From NCBI RefSeq assembly GCF_004798865.1, contig NW_025336481.1, positions 32,028,299 to 32,092,298 of the forward strand: a DNA stretch of 64,000 bases, written 5' to 3'. The DNA comes from Varanus komodoensis. Lineage: Eukaryota > Chordata > Lepidosauria > Squamata > Varanidae. Every line of letters starts with the position of its first letter. Positions within the stretch are counted from its first letter, which is position 1. Below the pieces are notes generated by a model. It saw nothing but the letters and a program-made list of their open reading frames with translations, did no database searches and was not told the origin of the DNA. Both the position numbers and the translations under genes were made by a program. Below, one piece after another: positions 35,455-47,215 of this stretch.

Positions 35455-35525
35455 CTCTGATCACTGCATCAATGGCCATGCTGGCTGGAGCTGCTGGGAG
35501 TTGGAGTTCCTCACATGCCTACACT
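35455..35525. mobile_element. hAT-like MITE half
   Basis: CAATGGCCATGCTGGCTGGA then GCTGCTGGGAGTTGGAGTTC is the right half of the small palindromic element. Confidence 0.6.
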
Positions 35526-35849
35526 GTTGGCATTGTAGTGCCAACAGAAAAACCACTAACAAGCTGATCTTGGTCTCAAATTATTTACTGTATTAATGAG
35601 CACTTTCAGTTCTAGACACAATATCAAAAAAGGGACAAAAGAGTACACAAATTTGCATAATTTTTTCAAATGGTAAAAATTTGAAACTTGTATATTTGCA
35701 CATACACATTTAGGAAAAAATACAATTTAAATAAGCATACAGTAACTCTTGCCATAGTACTGGAAACTGTGGCCAGGTTGATCTGTGTACTTGCCTCTTT
35801 AATGAGCTGCCTTCTGTCAAATGGGGACAGGCAACATTTCACACGATCA
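35526..35849. other. Unique AT-rich DNA
   Basis: No recognised feature. Confidence 0.35.
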
Positions 35850-35888
35850 CTTTAAACTGGAATTGGCTAGGACAGCCTTCTGATAGAG
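35850..35888 (+). repeat. Unnamed dispersed repeat family, copy D (cut short)
   Basis: TTTAAACTGGAATTGGCTAG then GACAGCCTTCTGATAGAG aligns with the start of copy A at 29394. The match ends where the MITE at 35887 begins, so the MITE probably inserted here. Confidence 0.55.
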
Positions 35889-35998
35889 CAGTCTTCCCCA
35901 GTGTGGTACCCTCTAGATGAGAACTTCCATCACCCCCAATCAGCATTTACAGGAGTACTGGGAGTTGTTGTCCAGAGGATGCCAGGTTGAATAAATCT
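35887..35998. mobile_element. hAT-like MITE copy
   Basis: CAGTCTTCCCCAGTGTGGTA, CCCTCTAGATGAGAACTTCC and GGGAGTTGTTGTCCAGAGGA are both halves of the element. Confidence 0.65.
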
Positions 35999-38783
35999 GA
36001 AACAGCAGATGCCTTCAGATAGGACCTGGCACTCTGGTAGAGGACTGTTGTCTACAGAAGGGGATATATGGCCATGTTAAGTATTGCCATTCCACCAGAA
36101 TGTGCAGATATGTCCCATTGAACCCATGAGGACCTCCAGCTTGTTGTGGCCTTCCTGTATTTGGCTTAGATCCCCTCCTCCTCAGTGCCTGTAGCTCTGT
36201 CACACTCCAGTCTGATCCTTGGTCAGCCTTTCCCATTTTAGCCACCTCCTGCTGTTACCAAGAAAATAATTTACTTATATGTTGGATGGGGCTGCAGGAG
36301 TGTGGTTGGATGGGCGTGTATAACACTCATCTCAACTATCTTCTTTCTAGGCCCAGCTCTCACTCTGATATCTTCCTTGCTGGTTGACCTCCCCATCTTT
36401 CCACATTTATAGCTCTCATATGTAGCAACAGTAAGCAGGAAAGGAGGTGAAGTTTCTTCTTGTTTGCTGCTGGGGAGTAGCAGCCTGGTAAGGGCACCCC
36501 CCCCCTTAAATTGTTTATCAAAGCGGATGGACGTGTTCCTAGTAATATAATAATGAGAATTAATGCAAAGCACTAGCAGTCTGTACTTTAATCAATGTAT
36601 TTTACCAAATCCATCTAGGATCTTACACCACACTTCAGGAGAGAGAATGGCACTATGGAAAATTTGAAGGGAAGGAAAAAGTTAACTTTTTTCTTTATCC
36701 CCTATTTCCCCACTTCAGGTCACCTCGAAGTGGCTTTTCCTGCCACGGAAGCTTAGTTGATACGGAGCTACAGTTTTCAGCAGGGAAACCAGTAATTCTC
36801 TCTCCCCCATCTTATATTTCTCCGTCCTGAACTAGCTTTGCTTCAGACAAATACACTAACAGCATTAGTGGATTGTTATTCATGTTCTTTATTGAAAGAA
36901 CACTGCCAAAAGCTAAGAGATGTTTACACATGACTTATGCCATGTGGTAATTTTAGAATTGTGTTTAAAACATTCTTACAACAAAAATGTGGCTGCATAA
37001 ATCTTCATAAACTCTGCAAAGTAAGAATGGGTGTAGCTATATTCATCCTTTTAAAAAGCAGTAGCAGTTATTTTATATTAATATTAGTTGTGTTTTACAT
37101 AAACTGACACCCTAATTAAATTTTGCGGGCACAATGTGTGCTAAACTGATGTACATCATTTTGGTGTACTGTTAACAGATCAAGGAAGGCATTCCAGTAT
37201 AGATTGTGTAAGCATAACTTTGTTTAAAGAGAGGGAGAGCTGCTAAACAGTTCTAAGCAAAGATCTATGCTGGTATCTTAAACAAATGTACAGATTCAAA
37301 TGTTTGCTCATCTATTTTTTTTTCATCAACAACATGGAGACAAATTTATCTAAATATATCTGCATGCTTACTTGCTCTTAACATTTTTGAAACTTATGGA
37401 TTTGCAGTGGATTAAAGCAATTTTACTTGCTAAATGGTTTAAGAAAATTGTTGTTGGATAGCCATGAAGGAAAGAAAAACAAACTGATCCACATGATAAT
37501 AAAGAGAAGTCAGCTCAATGCTTCACACTGAGTACTCAGAGGGAAAGAATATCCCTTTTGTTGCTTTTGCAGCCGAGCCAGACTTTCCACTATAAATACA
37601 ACCAAATGCCAAAACAAAACTCTGCCAGGGCTTCGAAGGAAGGAAGCATTCCTCACTGGAATGGGGTAGGTTTAGTTTATTATCTGACAGTACCTGTAGA
37701 GGTGTGGGTTCAAATTTTCCCAAGATCAGAGTCAGCAGGCACCTCAACTTTCAAGGGGAAGGACAATGCATAGTGGCAGAAAGAAAAATCCCAGATCTAA
37801 TTCCTGGCATCTCATTTTAAAAGAACCCCAAGACAGCAGAGCTATGAAGTCTGTGTGATGCATGATCAGGTATGCTATGGCAGCTGTTACCACACGTGCA
37901 ATACAGCAGGGTCCCGCAGGTGTGATGCAGACCCTACTGCCTGAATTCGACTCATGCCTGCCATTGCAGGGTGCCACCCGTCGCTTGTCTGTTCCCTCAG
38001 AAGTGCTTACCTGGTGTCACAAGCTCAGTATCAGACTACCCCTTCTTGGGAGGCAAGGGCATGCATCTGAGTGGGAGCCAGAGGGCAGACTCAGGGTGGG
38101 CTCAGAAGCTCCAGCATAGGAGGAACCCATTCTGCTAGCACCTCTACACTGGCTGAGAATGCCAGCACAGAAGAGCCAGGGAAATCACAGTGTCCCCATG
38201 CTGTAGGGACCATTTAAGGCTCAGAGTGGGCCGAAGTAGCATTTGTTCCAGTTCCACATGGAGCTGACCCTCCTGAATGTCATAGCACTGTCTACTTGGA
38301 CCGTCTTGTTTTTTCAGAATTTGGACCTGCTTCACTCAGCCTTCCCTTGCTACTTTTCATCATCCAGGTCTAGTTCCCATGAATGCCCTGATAGCCATGA
38401 TACAATGTTGGGATCATGGGCTCCAGTTTTTTTTAAAAATAAAACATTCCCACCTCCTGTTTTTGCTTTGCTTTGCTTTGGCCTCCATCAGTGTTTCCTT
38501 CTATCTGTGGATAGTACTCTACTCCATCCTAACCTATTCGAGCCAGCAGAACTGGGGTTTAGGATTGCACTCCAAGATAATAACTATTCCTCTCCTGCCC
38601 CCTGCAAAAAGGGCTCTCTCACTGATATTGATAGGTTTCAAGAAAGCCAGTGCTGAGAGAGATTGGGTGCAATTTCACTGAAAGGCCAAAATATGATTTG
38701 TGTGTGTGTTAACCTCAAGCTTCTCACCTAGTTCCAACTCAGAACACCACCAAGCTTTGGACTAGGCTAGGGAGTGAGGGTGG
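35999..38783. other. Unique non-coding DNA, candidate conserved block at 36890-37250
   Basis: No exon or named repeat found. A minus-strand frame at 36015-36245 gives a Gly/Arg-rich peptide I cannot place. Block 36890-37250 is AT-rich, repeat-free and carries CTAATTAAATTT and TGTTTAC-type motifs, so it is a weak candidate regulatory element. Block 37850-38240 is more GC-rich and unrecognised. Confidence 0.3.
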
Positions 38784-38880
38784 AGCATGCAGCCCTCCAG
38801 ATAGTTGGGCCTATATCCCCCCACCCCAGTTCCTTGTAATTGACTATGCTGGCTAGGGCAGCTTTAGGCAAAAATATCAG
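38784..38880. mobile_element. hAT-like MITE copy
   Basis: GCATGCAGCCCTCCAGATAG and TGACTATGCTGGCTAGGGCA fit the left half and centre of the element; the right half is missing. Confidence 0.55.
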
Positions 38881-39949
38881 GAACACAAAATGTAGTGTAC
38901 CCCCGGATGAAGTTTTACTGATTTTTTGTGAGGGCTGTTGCGGTGACACCACCAGCCAGAACCTTTTTATTACTTCTGCCACCACTCCTGCTCTGTGAAG
39001 CATGTATTTTAGCTTCCTGAAGCATGAGCTTCATAAAGCTTTTCTGCCTGAGCTATGGGCCCTCACATTCAGGTCACTGGATCCCCCCAGGTCTCATGCC
39101 TGCCTCACCCTTGAGATTCACAGAAGACACTCAGCCCCCTTCTTCTGAGAGTCCTCTTCTTGATCCCTCAGGGACATGCCAGAAGTTGTGCAGGGCATTC
39201 CCTCCTCACCCCAATCCTTTGGTATCAACAGTCTTAGGCCATCTAGGACAATGACTTCAGTTATTTCCCTCACAGTTACCTCCTTTCTACATCCAGATTA
39301 TTTTGTAATATGTGTGTGTTCCCTCCTCTAGTTAATCTCCTCTCATATCAAGGGTTAACCATAACACAAAACAAGTTTACTTTCACAGAAGATGCATCCA
39401 GCTGTTCACTTGGAGACTTACACCTTCATACACAGGCTGAGGTAACTCTTCCAGCTTCCACCCCTGAGTCTGAAGCATTCTCCAGATGTTGTCCCTTCTC
39501 CTCTCCAGAATGATTGTTCTTCAGCCCATCACACCACTCTGCCCCTTCCCACCATTCCAAGCACTGAGCAGGCAAGGAGAAGCAGAACCCCACCTGTCCA
39601 TCACCACTCCCCCCCCACCCCAGTCCTAGAGCCTATACTGAAGGGTTGGCTTCTGCAATGGCATTACCCTGCACCATCTTCACTCTTTTTTGTAATATCT
39701 TACTTGATCATTTGTTTATATGTGTTTGTTTATTTGTAGCATAATTCCTCTCTTGCATAATGTATGGGTTTGGCAAGATTTCCCCCTTAATACTCTCGAT
39801 AATTGAATTTGCTTTTGGGTGCCTGCCTTTTTGCTCACTTCTGGAATGGGCACCATCTACTTCTTTCTCCATTAACATCAGTAATGAAGCCATAGGCTTA
39901 TCAGCATGTATGAACTCAAATAGCTAAATGCCTCAAACTTTTAAACTGC
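38881..39949. other. Unique non-coding DNA
   Basis: No recognised gene or repeat. Confidence 0.35.
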
Positions 39950-40180
39950 TGATGCACTTAATTAGGTAACCTTGGGAATAATTATGAATGAGCCCATGTA
40001 TAATTGAGAAGGAAACTTTTTATGACTGATGTACACAGAATTAATTTACCACCTCCGAATTTCTTAGCACATAGGTGTAATTATTCTGTGACTAATTACA
40101 TGCATATTCATTTGATTCTTTTAACATATATTGATGCTGCTTTTTGAGTAATTTTTGATGAAAAACTTAAAATACTTTGA
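39950..40180. promoter_or_regulatory. Candidate conserved non-coding element with homeodomain and POU motifs
   Basis: A repeat-free, AT-rich block contains CTTAATTAGG, GAATTAATTT and CTAATTACATGCATATTCAT (40092-40111). The last joins a homeodomain core TAATTA (40093-40098) to ATGCATATTCAT (40100-40111), one base from the palindromic POU-dimer site ATGCATATGCAT. Enhancer function is inferred only from motif density and the lack of repeats. Confidence 0.35.
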
Positions 40181-40864
40181 TCCATTGCTATACATTATAG
40201 TATACATACAAGTTGAGTGGTTGTGAATCTTGAGAAAACATAAAACAAGGCATATACTGTAGGTGCGATGAGTCATGGGTTGAAAGGGGGTTCCATTTTA
40301 CAACACTGCATGTTAAGTTTTCCTTTGTTGATAACTTTACTGATTGTCCAAGTCAAATTGACTAGAAACAGAAGAGGATAGCTTTGCCCATCTTGCAAGT
40401 TGCAGCCTATTACTTCACCTCCATTATAATGTAAAAGCCAGACTCTGGGATGAATTTCACTTACTTCATGTTTAGATTTCATTCTCTAATATGAAGCCAT
40501 AGACTTTGTGACTGTCTTTGGTGCGTATATGTGCACACTTGGAGGTCTGCATCCCATCCCTTTGGAGGTCCTTTGGAAAGAGCCATGTGGCTGGCTTTGC
40601 CTAGGAGGCTGATAGATTCATGGATATTCTTCAACAGCACAGGATTACATGGAAGAAGGGCATAATGCTTGTGTATGTGTGAAAGAGGTTCTGCCTTAAG
40701 TTTTGATACAAGATGTATTGTTAGCCTCAGCCTGCTTCAGGCATTTTGACTCAACAGGATATATAAATGTATGTCTCAGTCATCCTGTTCTCTTCTCAAC
40801 CTATATAGCCTGCAATAGCCCAAGCATCCTAGTAACATCATCACCATCACCCCCCACCCCCCCA
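40181..40864. other. Unique non-coding DNA
   Basis: No recognised feature apart from a CA/C-rich run just before the SINE (40841-40866). Confidence 0.35.
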
Positions 40865-41075
40865 CCACCTTGCATTTTATGTCCTACCTTTTTTCCTCTT
40901 GCGAGGAGCCCAAGACAGCTTACATAATTTAATTTTCTCCTCACAACACCGATCTGTGAAGCAGTTGGTGACAGTCAATGATAGGTCCAAAAACACCCAG
41001 TAAGCATCAAGACTGAGTGGAACTTGGATCTCCCAGTTCCCCAGTCCGATACGCTAACCATCTCATTATTATTTT
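40865..41075 (-). mobile_element. tRNA-derived SINE with L2-type tail, copy 3
   Basis: CTTGCGAGGAGCCCAAGACA, TTTTCTCCTCACAACACCGA and TCTCCCAGTTCCCCAGTCCG are the reverse complement of tail, body and tRNA-like head. The head end (about 41025-41065) still shows the shape of a tRNA A-box region. Confidence 0.75.
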
Positions 41076-42404
41076 GGAGTGGGGAGATTGATAAAAACTG
41101 AAACTGGTATTAGTTTGGAAATATTCTTCAAATGGAGTAATTGGCAATGCTCTCTATTCTTACACACCAAACAGCAATTTTCCCCTGTGGCATTTTAATT
41201 CAAGGAAAACACAAATCTTTTTTGGCAGGAGGGGGCAAGGAAGTAAAAATTTCAGATATTTATTGTCTGTTGAATGCCTATCCATTTTTACACTTGAAAG
41301 TAAAACCAATCACCAGTTGAAACCAACACCACCAGATTTAAAAGGAAATATAATAAGTTCAATCCTCACCCAAACATACACATATATGTTATTTGAACTT
41401 TTATTATTCCTTGTAATAATTAGAATTAGATCATTTCAACCAAAATGGCAGTTCTTTCTTTGATAAATTAGAAAACACAAATTATTTCACCTCTGCAGAT
41501 GTTTGATTAACTTGGCATAGTGCATGAATGGCTGAAAATAATTATGTTTTTAAATCCTGCCATTTTGACAGAGCTGGAGAATGAAATGAACCCTGATGTT
41601 TTGAAAGCCTCTGAAAAGAAGGAAAAGGAAAATATATGCTTCATTCAAATACACTCTTTAACATCCCCTTTGCTTGACTAACCACCCCCTTGAAAACCTA
41701 TGGTCATGGCATTAAATATTTACGCAATGGAGGGCTGAACTGCTACAGAGAGTGGCTTGTTCTGAATGTGGATACAGGAGTGACAGGATGGAGGAAATAA
41801 GAGCTCACTTGTCTGATTTAGAGCGTTCTGCACACTCAGCTTCTAAGTATATCAGAACCTGAATGCACATGAGCAAAGTAGCGGGCAGGCTGGTCGCAAA
41901 GCATTTGCCAGGGTGAGACCCACTGAGATTACATGATTAAACTCTTTCAGGAATGGAAAATTTCAAAATAAATAGAAATCTTTATAACAAGGCCTCTGTT
42001 CTGTGGTTTCTTATAAACTTGTATTTAAACTGATGGTTTGCCAAAAGGCCTTCTTTCTTCACAGTTATGTGAGCCTCTTCTATGGAGGCTTTTCCCAACA
42101 GCTAAGCCAAGCAGGGACTGGTGCTCCAATGTCAGTGGTGCAGTGTGTTCAGTCTGAACTTTAAAGGAGTTATCCATCAGACTGAGTCAATTTAGGGATA
42201 TGGTTCAGCACCATCAATAGCTTCTTAAGAATTCAGACTGAAACCCTTAGTGGATACTCCATGCCAAGGACACTGGAACCACTTCCGCTGGTGGAAAAAA
42301 AAAACCCTCCACATTTTAATTGTCATTGTTATATCCCTTCTAGAGATTTCAGTTGATTTAATAGCTACAGAGGGAGTAACTTAAATCCATCCAAACCTCT
42401 AGAG
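41076..42404. other. Unique non-coding DNA
   Basis: No recognised repeat or exon. Segments 41490-41640 and 41715-41840 are repeat-free and could be conserved, with no direct evidence. Confidence 0.35.
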
Positions 42405-42535
42405 TAGATGTAGCAACAAAGATTAAAATATGATGATTTTATATGGCATTGCATTGCCTGTTTTATGAATTGCTGTAAACTACCAGAGAGCTTTGGCTAT
42501 TGCATTGTATAGAAATGAATACATAAATAAAGTCA
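42405..42535 (+). mobile_element. L2-type LINE 3' tail
   Basis: CTACCAGAGAGCTTTGGCTA then TTGTATAGAAATGAATACAT AAATAAAG matches an L2 3' hairpin and tail of a subfamily different from the one at 50431. Confidence 0.65.
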
Positions 42536-44284
42536 ATTTAACTTAAAGAGGTAAGAAATTTAGAGTAGCTCACTCCATTGCTTGGAGATAGAATTTCTTG
42601 AGTTCTTTAAGGCAGACTCCCATGCATATTTAGACTGGGTGAAAAAGGCCTACAGTCCCCAGCACGCTCAAACCAGAATGCTGGGAGTCATAAGCCTTTC
42701 TTCTGGTCTAAACATGTCTAAGAGTACACACTTAGATGAAGCTTTCCTAACCATGCCTCTCTAGGGGTTGTTGAACAATGTTTCTTATCATCCACTGACA
42801 ACATGGGCAATGGTTGGTGGTAGTGGGAATGATAACTCAATGACATCGAGTTTCCACAGTTTGGCAAAGCTACTTGAGAATACTTTTTCTTTCCTTCCTA
42901 GTTAGTTTCTCAATCTGAGCCCTTTGTCATGTGAGTAGCAATGCAGGCTTCGATGCCTGATTTAGCATCAGCCCTCCTGTTCATCTGTAACCATTCCTCC
43001 TTCTTCTAGCCCTTGGCTTCTAACCCTAACACTGCACTGGTATCAGGTCTCCAGCCTACCGATGTCCACAACTTCTGCCTATGGGTTATATGACTGGCAT
43101 TCCCCTTGTGGCAGATGGATACAGGCCTAGCACAGTTGTATGAGCCCTTCCTAGTTGGCAGAAATTATATAGCCACTTATTCAGGGAAGGAAGCTTTTGA
43201 TAAAAGTCGCCATTTGTCATTTCTGTGCTACAAGATACCCATTCTGATACTGTTCTATAACATGCAGTTGTGAGTCAACTTTAGCATATGGAGCAATAAG
43301 GCTGTTGTGCGTCATCTTGAGCATATGGAGAAGGATATCTCATTTTAAAGAATAAAATGAACAGTGTTGATGAGGAGACATATTCCCTCTCCCCCGGTAA
43401 GGCAGCTCAGAATGCATATTGCCAGTAATACCATCATACTGTTACACAAATAAGTTTTCCTGCATCAGGACTATAGCTCAACTGGAGCCAGTAAAATTGA
43501 CTAGTTATGAATGGTTAAATTCATCAACTCGTATGGCCATAGAATCTTGGCTTCATTGCTTTTCTGTCAGATACAGTATTGCTTATGAACTTGCTGTAGG
43601 CACGAAGCTATTGAAATCAGTCCAATTTGGTACATAGACTTTGTTTAGTCTGTGTCTACTGGATAAGGTTCAGCGCTCCCCTTGTTCAAAAACCTATAAA
43701 GTGTCTTCACAGTGCAACTGGAGAAAACAAAAGATGTCACTATGCTTCAGAGTGTTCTACTTCCTTCATTGTTATAGTTTATGCATTCCTAGTTTTCTAA
43801 AACCTCCTTGCTTTTGAGAAAGCTTATTTTGATCCATTTTCTTGTAGGTTCTTGATGGTCAGACCCACATGATTGGCACTGAACTGCTGGGATTCCGAAT
43901 CAACGCTACATGGACTTGCTCACAGTCAAGCACCATGATGAGAAATTCATATCAAACTTCTACGTGTGTGTGAAATAAGAACAACTATGCCAATGAGCTG
44001 GCAGATGCATGCTCCTTACCATTTGACTTTGCTGGAATACTAGAAATGCAGGATCAGGCTTTAATCTTTCCTGTACCCACTGGCAATTTCTTGAATGCCT
44101 CTCTGCCCTATCCTTCCACTTTCCCTCCAGGTGGAAATATTTCTGGTCTCAGAGTTTGGGTAGGAAAAAACCAGTTGAAAACAGCTCAGAGAAGGGAAGG
44201 TATTTTCTGTTAAGAATTGGCAGGTATAGGAAGAATTTAGATGTTTCCTATATGTTCCTGCCAGTAAGCTGACATCAACATCTG
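42536..44284. other. Unique non-coding DNA
   Basis: No recognised gene or repeat. Confidence 0.35.
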
Positions 44285-44690
44285 AGACTCTGCTCTGAAT
44301 GCCCCTGTGGGCTGAGATTAGGTTTCCCATGGCCCCCAGACTGTGGAATACCTTTCTTAGAGATGTCCACCTGGCACCTGCTTTGTTGACTGTTGAGAAC
44401 CATGCAAAGATATTTTTATTTACCTGTGTCTTTAAAAAGAATTTTTACTCCTGTTTATTTTGTTTTTAATACAGTCAGTGCTGCCTTTGACATAATATTT
44501 TATCTATTTAACAGCTCTTTTAATATCATTTTAAAACTATTGTTGCAGCTTTGAGAAACATCTACCACATTCCTTTAATGTGTTGTATTGTTGACTTTTT
44601 GTCTTGTTTTTATTATGCATCTATCTCTGAGAGCTTCAGCCATAGGGCAACTCATATATTGAATGAACAAATCAATAAATTAATGAATAG
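44285..44690 (+). mobile_element. L2-type LINE 3' end, decayed
   Basis: Plus-strand translation gives FPMAPRLWNTFLRDVHLAPA and ENHAKIFLF, matching the L2 ORF2 C-terminus (compare APHLWNALPREVCLAPSLF at 50160). A T-rich 3' UTR and an AATGAACAAATCAATAAATT tail follow. Older and more decayed than the copy at 49533. Confidence 0.8.
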
Positions 44691-46029
44691 GCCCCTTTTC
44701 TTTTGCTCATTGATTTCCTCCAGCGACTGTTCCCTCCAACCACCAAACACACAGGCACCAGCATTAACTTTAGGGGGCAAACAAAGGGTTGGGAATTTTA
44801 TGTTTGTCTTGTAACATTTAGTTCTGCCTCAAGAGATCACCAAAGAAGTAATGCACAATTCAAATTCTCCACTTTATTATCTCTAGAAAAGCAGCCCTCT
44901 ATTCATATCTCTACTGCCAGAATAATTCCCCAAAATTTACACTGTGCCATGAAGGTCAACAAATCTAGAGCATTTTGAATCAAACAAAAAGGATTCTTTT
45001 AAGATGACAGCTCTCCCACAGGCAATTTTCTATCACTAGATCCCTCTCCATGGCAAGGTCGGATGATGGTGAATCAATAAGGGACTGCTCTCTGGCTTTA
45101 CATCCAGCATATGAAAGCAGACTGAAAAACTGCCAGCTAATTCCAGCCTCATCACCAGTTCCATGTGGAAAGCAGAGCACAACTACAGATCTATTCAAAA
45201 TGGACATATATCAGCAACTAGCATACAGATTACATTTTGCCCTGAAGCTTCTATTAGAGAAGCAGAAGCTGGAAGATGCACTCTGCCCTCCTTGTTTTTC
45301 CTGTAAGCTCTAATGCCTTTAGTAGTGGTCTTAATGCGAGGAAAGGGTGACAGACTTTGTGATACAAAGGGGGGACAGATATGCAGCATGGCTGATTTTA
45401 AACAATGAAAAACAAAGGACTCGTATCTTAGACTGAGCATGAATAAATCACCTTGGCAGATGCTGAATGATAGGCCACCAGGGCCCTACCTAAGGAGTAT
45501 AGCTTATGAAGTCTGATATTAATCAAAGAGTTTTATTGTGCTGTTTATACCATGCTCTTACTGTAAATGCATCTGGCATGCTTTCCAAATAAAGTGCAAC
45601 TGCACTGACTTAGCATTGTGCAGTTGTCTCCACCAGCTCATTTTTGTAACACCCATCACTGAAAAGGAGAGCTAACCTAAATGTTATCTTGATAGGCAGC
45701 ATGCAGATCTGTCTCAGGTTTTTACTTACCTAATTACAAGGATGTGTGTGTGGGGCATTGGTACTAAGGCATCATCAAAAAAGACAAAATGCCGCACCAA
45801 ATAAGAGGCCAAAGGTGGCAGTGATGTACATAAAATTTGTAAGTGCTAATTTGTATGTGCATATGTAAAAGTAGAGGCAATTATCATAACCGAAATGAAA
45901 TACAGTTTCCTAATAGGGAAGACTATGGCTGGGTGACCTTCCTGCTCTCTCTCCAGCTGCTACCATGGATGCATCTTCCAGCGTTCCTTTCTCATAGTTC
46001 TTGATCTCTAAGCAGAACTTAGACTGGGT
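44691..46029. other. Unique non-coding DNA, candidate conserved block at 45440-45720
   Basis: No exon recognised. Block 45440-45720 is repeat-free with GATATTAATCAAAG, GTAAATGCATCTGGC and CCTAATTACAAGG, a composition typical of enhancers. This is inference only. Confidence 0.3.
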
Positions 46030-46116
46030 AGCCTTACAAAGAGCCTGCTTTCAAACAGGGAATGGTTCACTGGCAGACTTTCAAATAGAGGACTGTCCTT
46101 AGAGTACACATGGACA
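46030..46116 (+). repeat. Unnamed dispersed repeat family, copy B
   Basis: TTCAAACAGGGAATGGTTCA, CTGGCAGACTTTCAAATAGA and GGACTGTCCTTAGAGTACAC align with the second half of copy A and with the inverted copy C. Confidence 0.6.
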
Positions 46117-46611
46117 TTTTTTTTAGTGTTGGGGGCATAATCTTTACAAGGAATGCATAATGTGTGGATGGAGCTAAAATCCCTCCTTGGCAGAAAATTT
46201 AGTGGGGGGGATCCTGATGGGCATCTTCACATCCTAGCTATACAAAAAGAATAATATTTGTTCTGTCTGCACCTGTTCACAATAAACTTCATTTATTAAA
46301 GTTCTTGCTAATGAGTCATCCTATGTTGTTTTCTCTCCATGATATATCTCACTGGTTATGAAGGTGGGATGCTTTTGAGCAGCTCAGATGTTTTCTCATG
46401 AATGAGAGACACACAGAGAGAAGTGGGACCAGAGAGAAAGAACTCAGTCCTGCCCTTCAGCCAGGACTGAGTTCTCACCTGAGGCTTGTGGAACTCATTC
46501 TAAAGCACCCCAGGGTTAATGTGCACATTGCGTAGAATATGGTGATGTAAGAATTCACCCCTGCATGCTCCAGAATATGGGAATGGTACATAGTCAGGCT
46601 GGAGTTTTATA
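46117..46611. other. Unique non-coding DNA
   Basis: Contains a short inverted pair, AACTCAGTCCTG and CAGGACTGAGTT (46441-46473), with nine bases between. Otherwise unrecognised. Confidence 0.4.
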
Positions 46612-46825
46612 TCATAGAATCATAGAATACTAGAGTTGGAAGGGGGCAGAAGGCCATCAGGTCCAACCCCCTGCTGTTGCAGGACACTAATTTACACCAT
46701 CTCATTCAGATGAGTGTCCAGATGGCTTGCTAATGCCTCTAAGCAAGGGAGAGCCCACAAGTTGCCCAGGTAATAGGTTCTATTCTTGTACTGCTTTGAC
46801 ACTGAGGAACATTATGCCATTTGTT
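46612..46825 (-). mobile_element. CR1-type LINE 3' end, copy 3
   Basis: TCATAGAATCATAGAATACT, AGAGTTGGAAGGGGGCAGAA and GGTCCAACCCCCTGCTGTTG are the reverse complement of the CR1 3' terminus. CR1 text continues to GGAGAGCCCACAAGTTGCCC and the ORF2 end. Standard 5' truncation. Confidence 0.92.
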
Positions 46826-47048
46826 AAATGATATAATAAAGCCAAAGGAAAAGTGTGCTGTATTATTCAGCTTCTATGGGGCAGACACCTTTGACTTGCA
46901 CCTGCTTATGCATTGTGTGAATATATAGTTGGCATTTCTCCCAAAAGCCTTCTGGAAGTAGTGCATCAACATTATTTCCATAAATGCAACCAGCTCATTT
47001 CCATGTTCTCAACTGGCAGCCTGAGAAGAATTCAGGGCTTTTGTGTCA

Positions 47049-47215
47049 ACCATAGCTCAGTGGCGTCGTACTGCTTTACATGCCAGAGTCCCCAGGTTAA
47101 TTCCCTTGCATCTCTGGATAGGGCTAGGAAGGAACCCTGCCAGGAATCCTGGAGAGCCCCTGTCAGGTAGTGGTGACAACACTGGGATAAATGGATACAT
47201 AGACTGACTCAGGAT
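47049..47215 (+). mobile_element. tRNA-derived SINE (second family)
   Basis: CATAGCTCAGTGGCGTCGTA CTGC is a tRNA-like A-box region and CCCAGGTTAATTCCCTTGC holds a decayed B box (GGTTCAATCCC type). The body TCCTGGAGAGCCCCTGTCAG and tail TAGACTGACTCAGGATAAG match a common squamate SINE. It is not a functional tRNA gene: no acceptor stem closes it. Confidence 0.8.

Noticed and set aside
36015-36245. 76-codon minus-strand frame with a Gly/Arg-rich peptide
   Set aside because: Looked briefly like part of a retroelement protein, but no diagnostic motif could be found.
38243-38656. 137-codon plus-strand frame overlapping a second frame
   Set aside because: Two overlapping frames of similar length with no domain; neither is bounded by convincing splice signals.
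47049-47120. Possible tRNA gene
   Set aside because: A-box and decayed B-box are present, but there is no closing acceptor stem and a SINE body follows.
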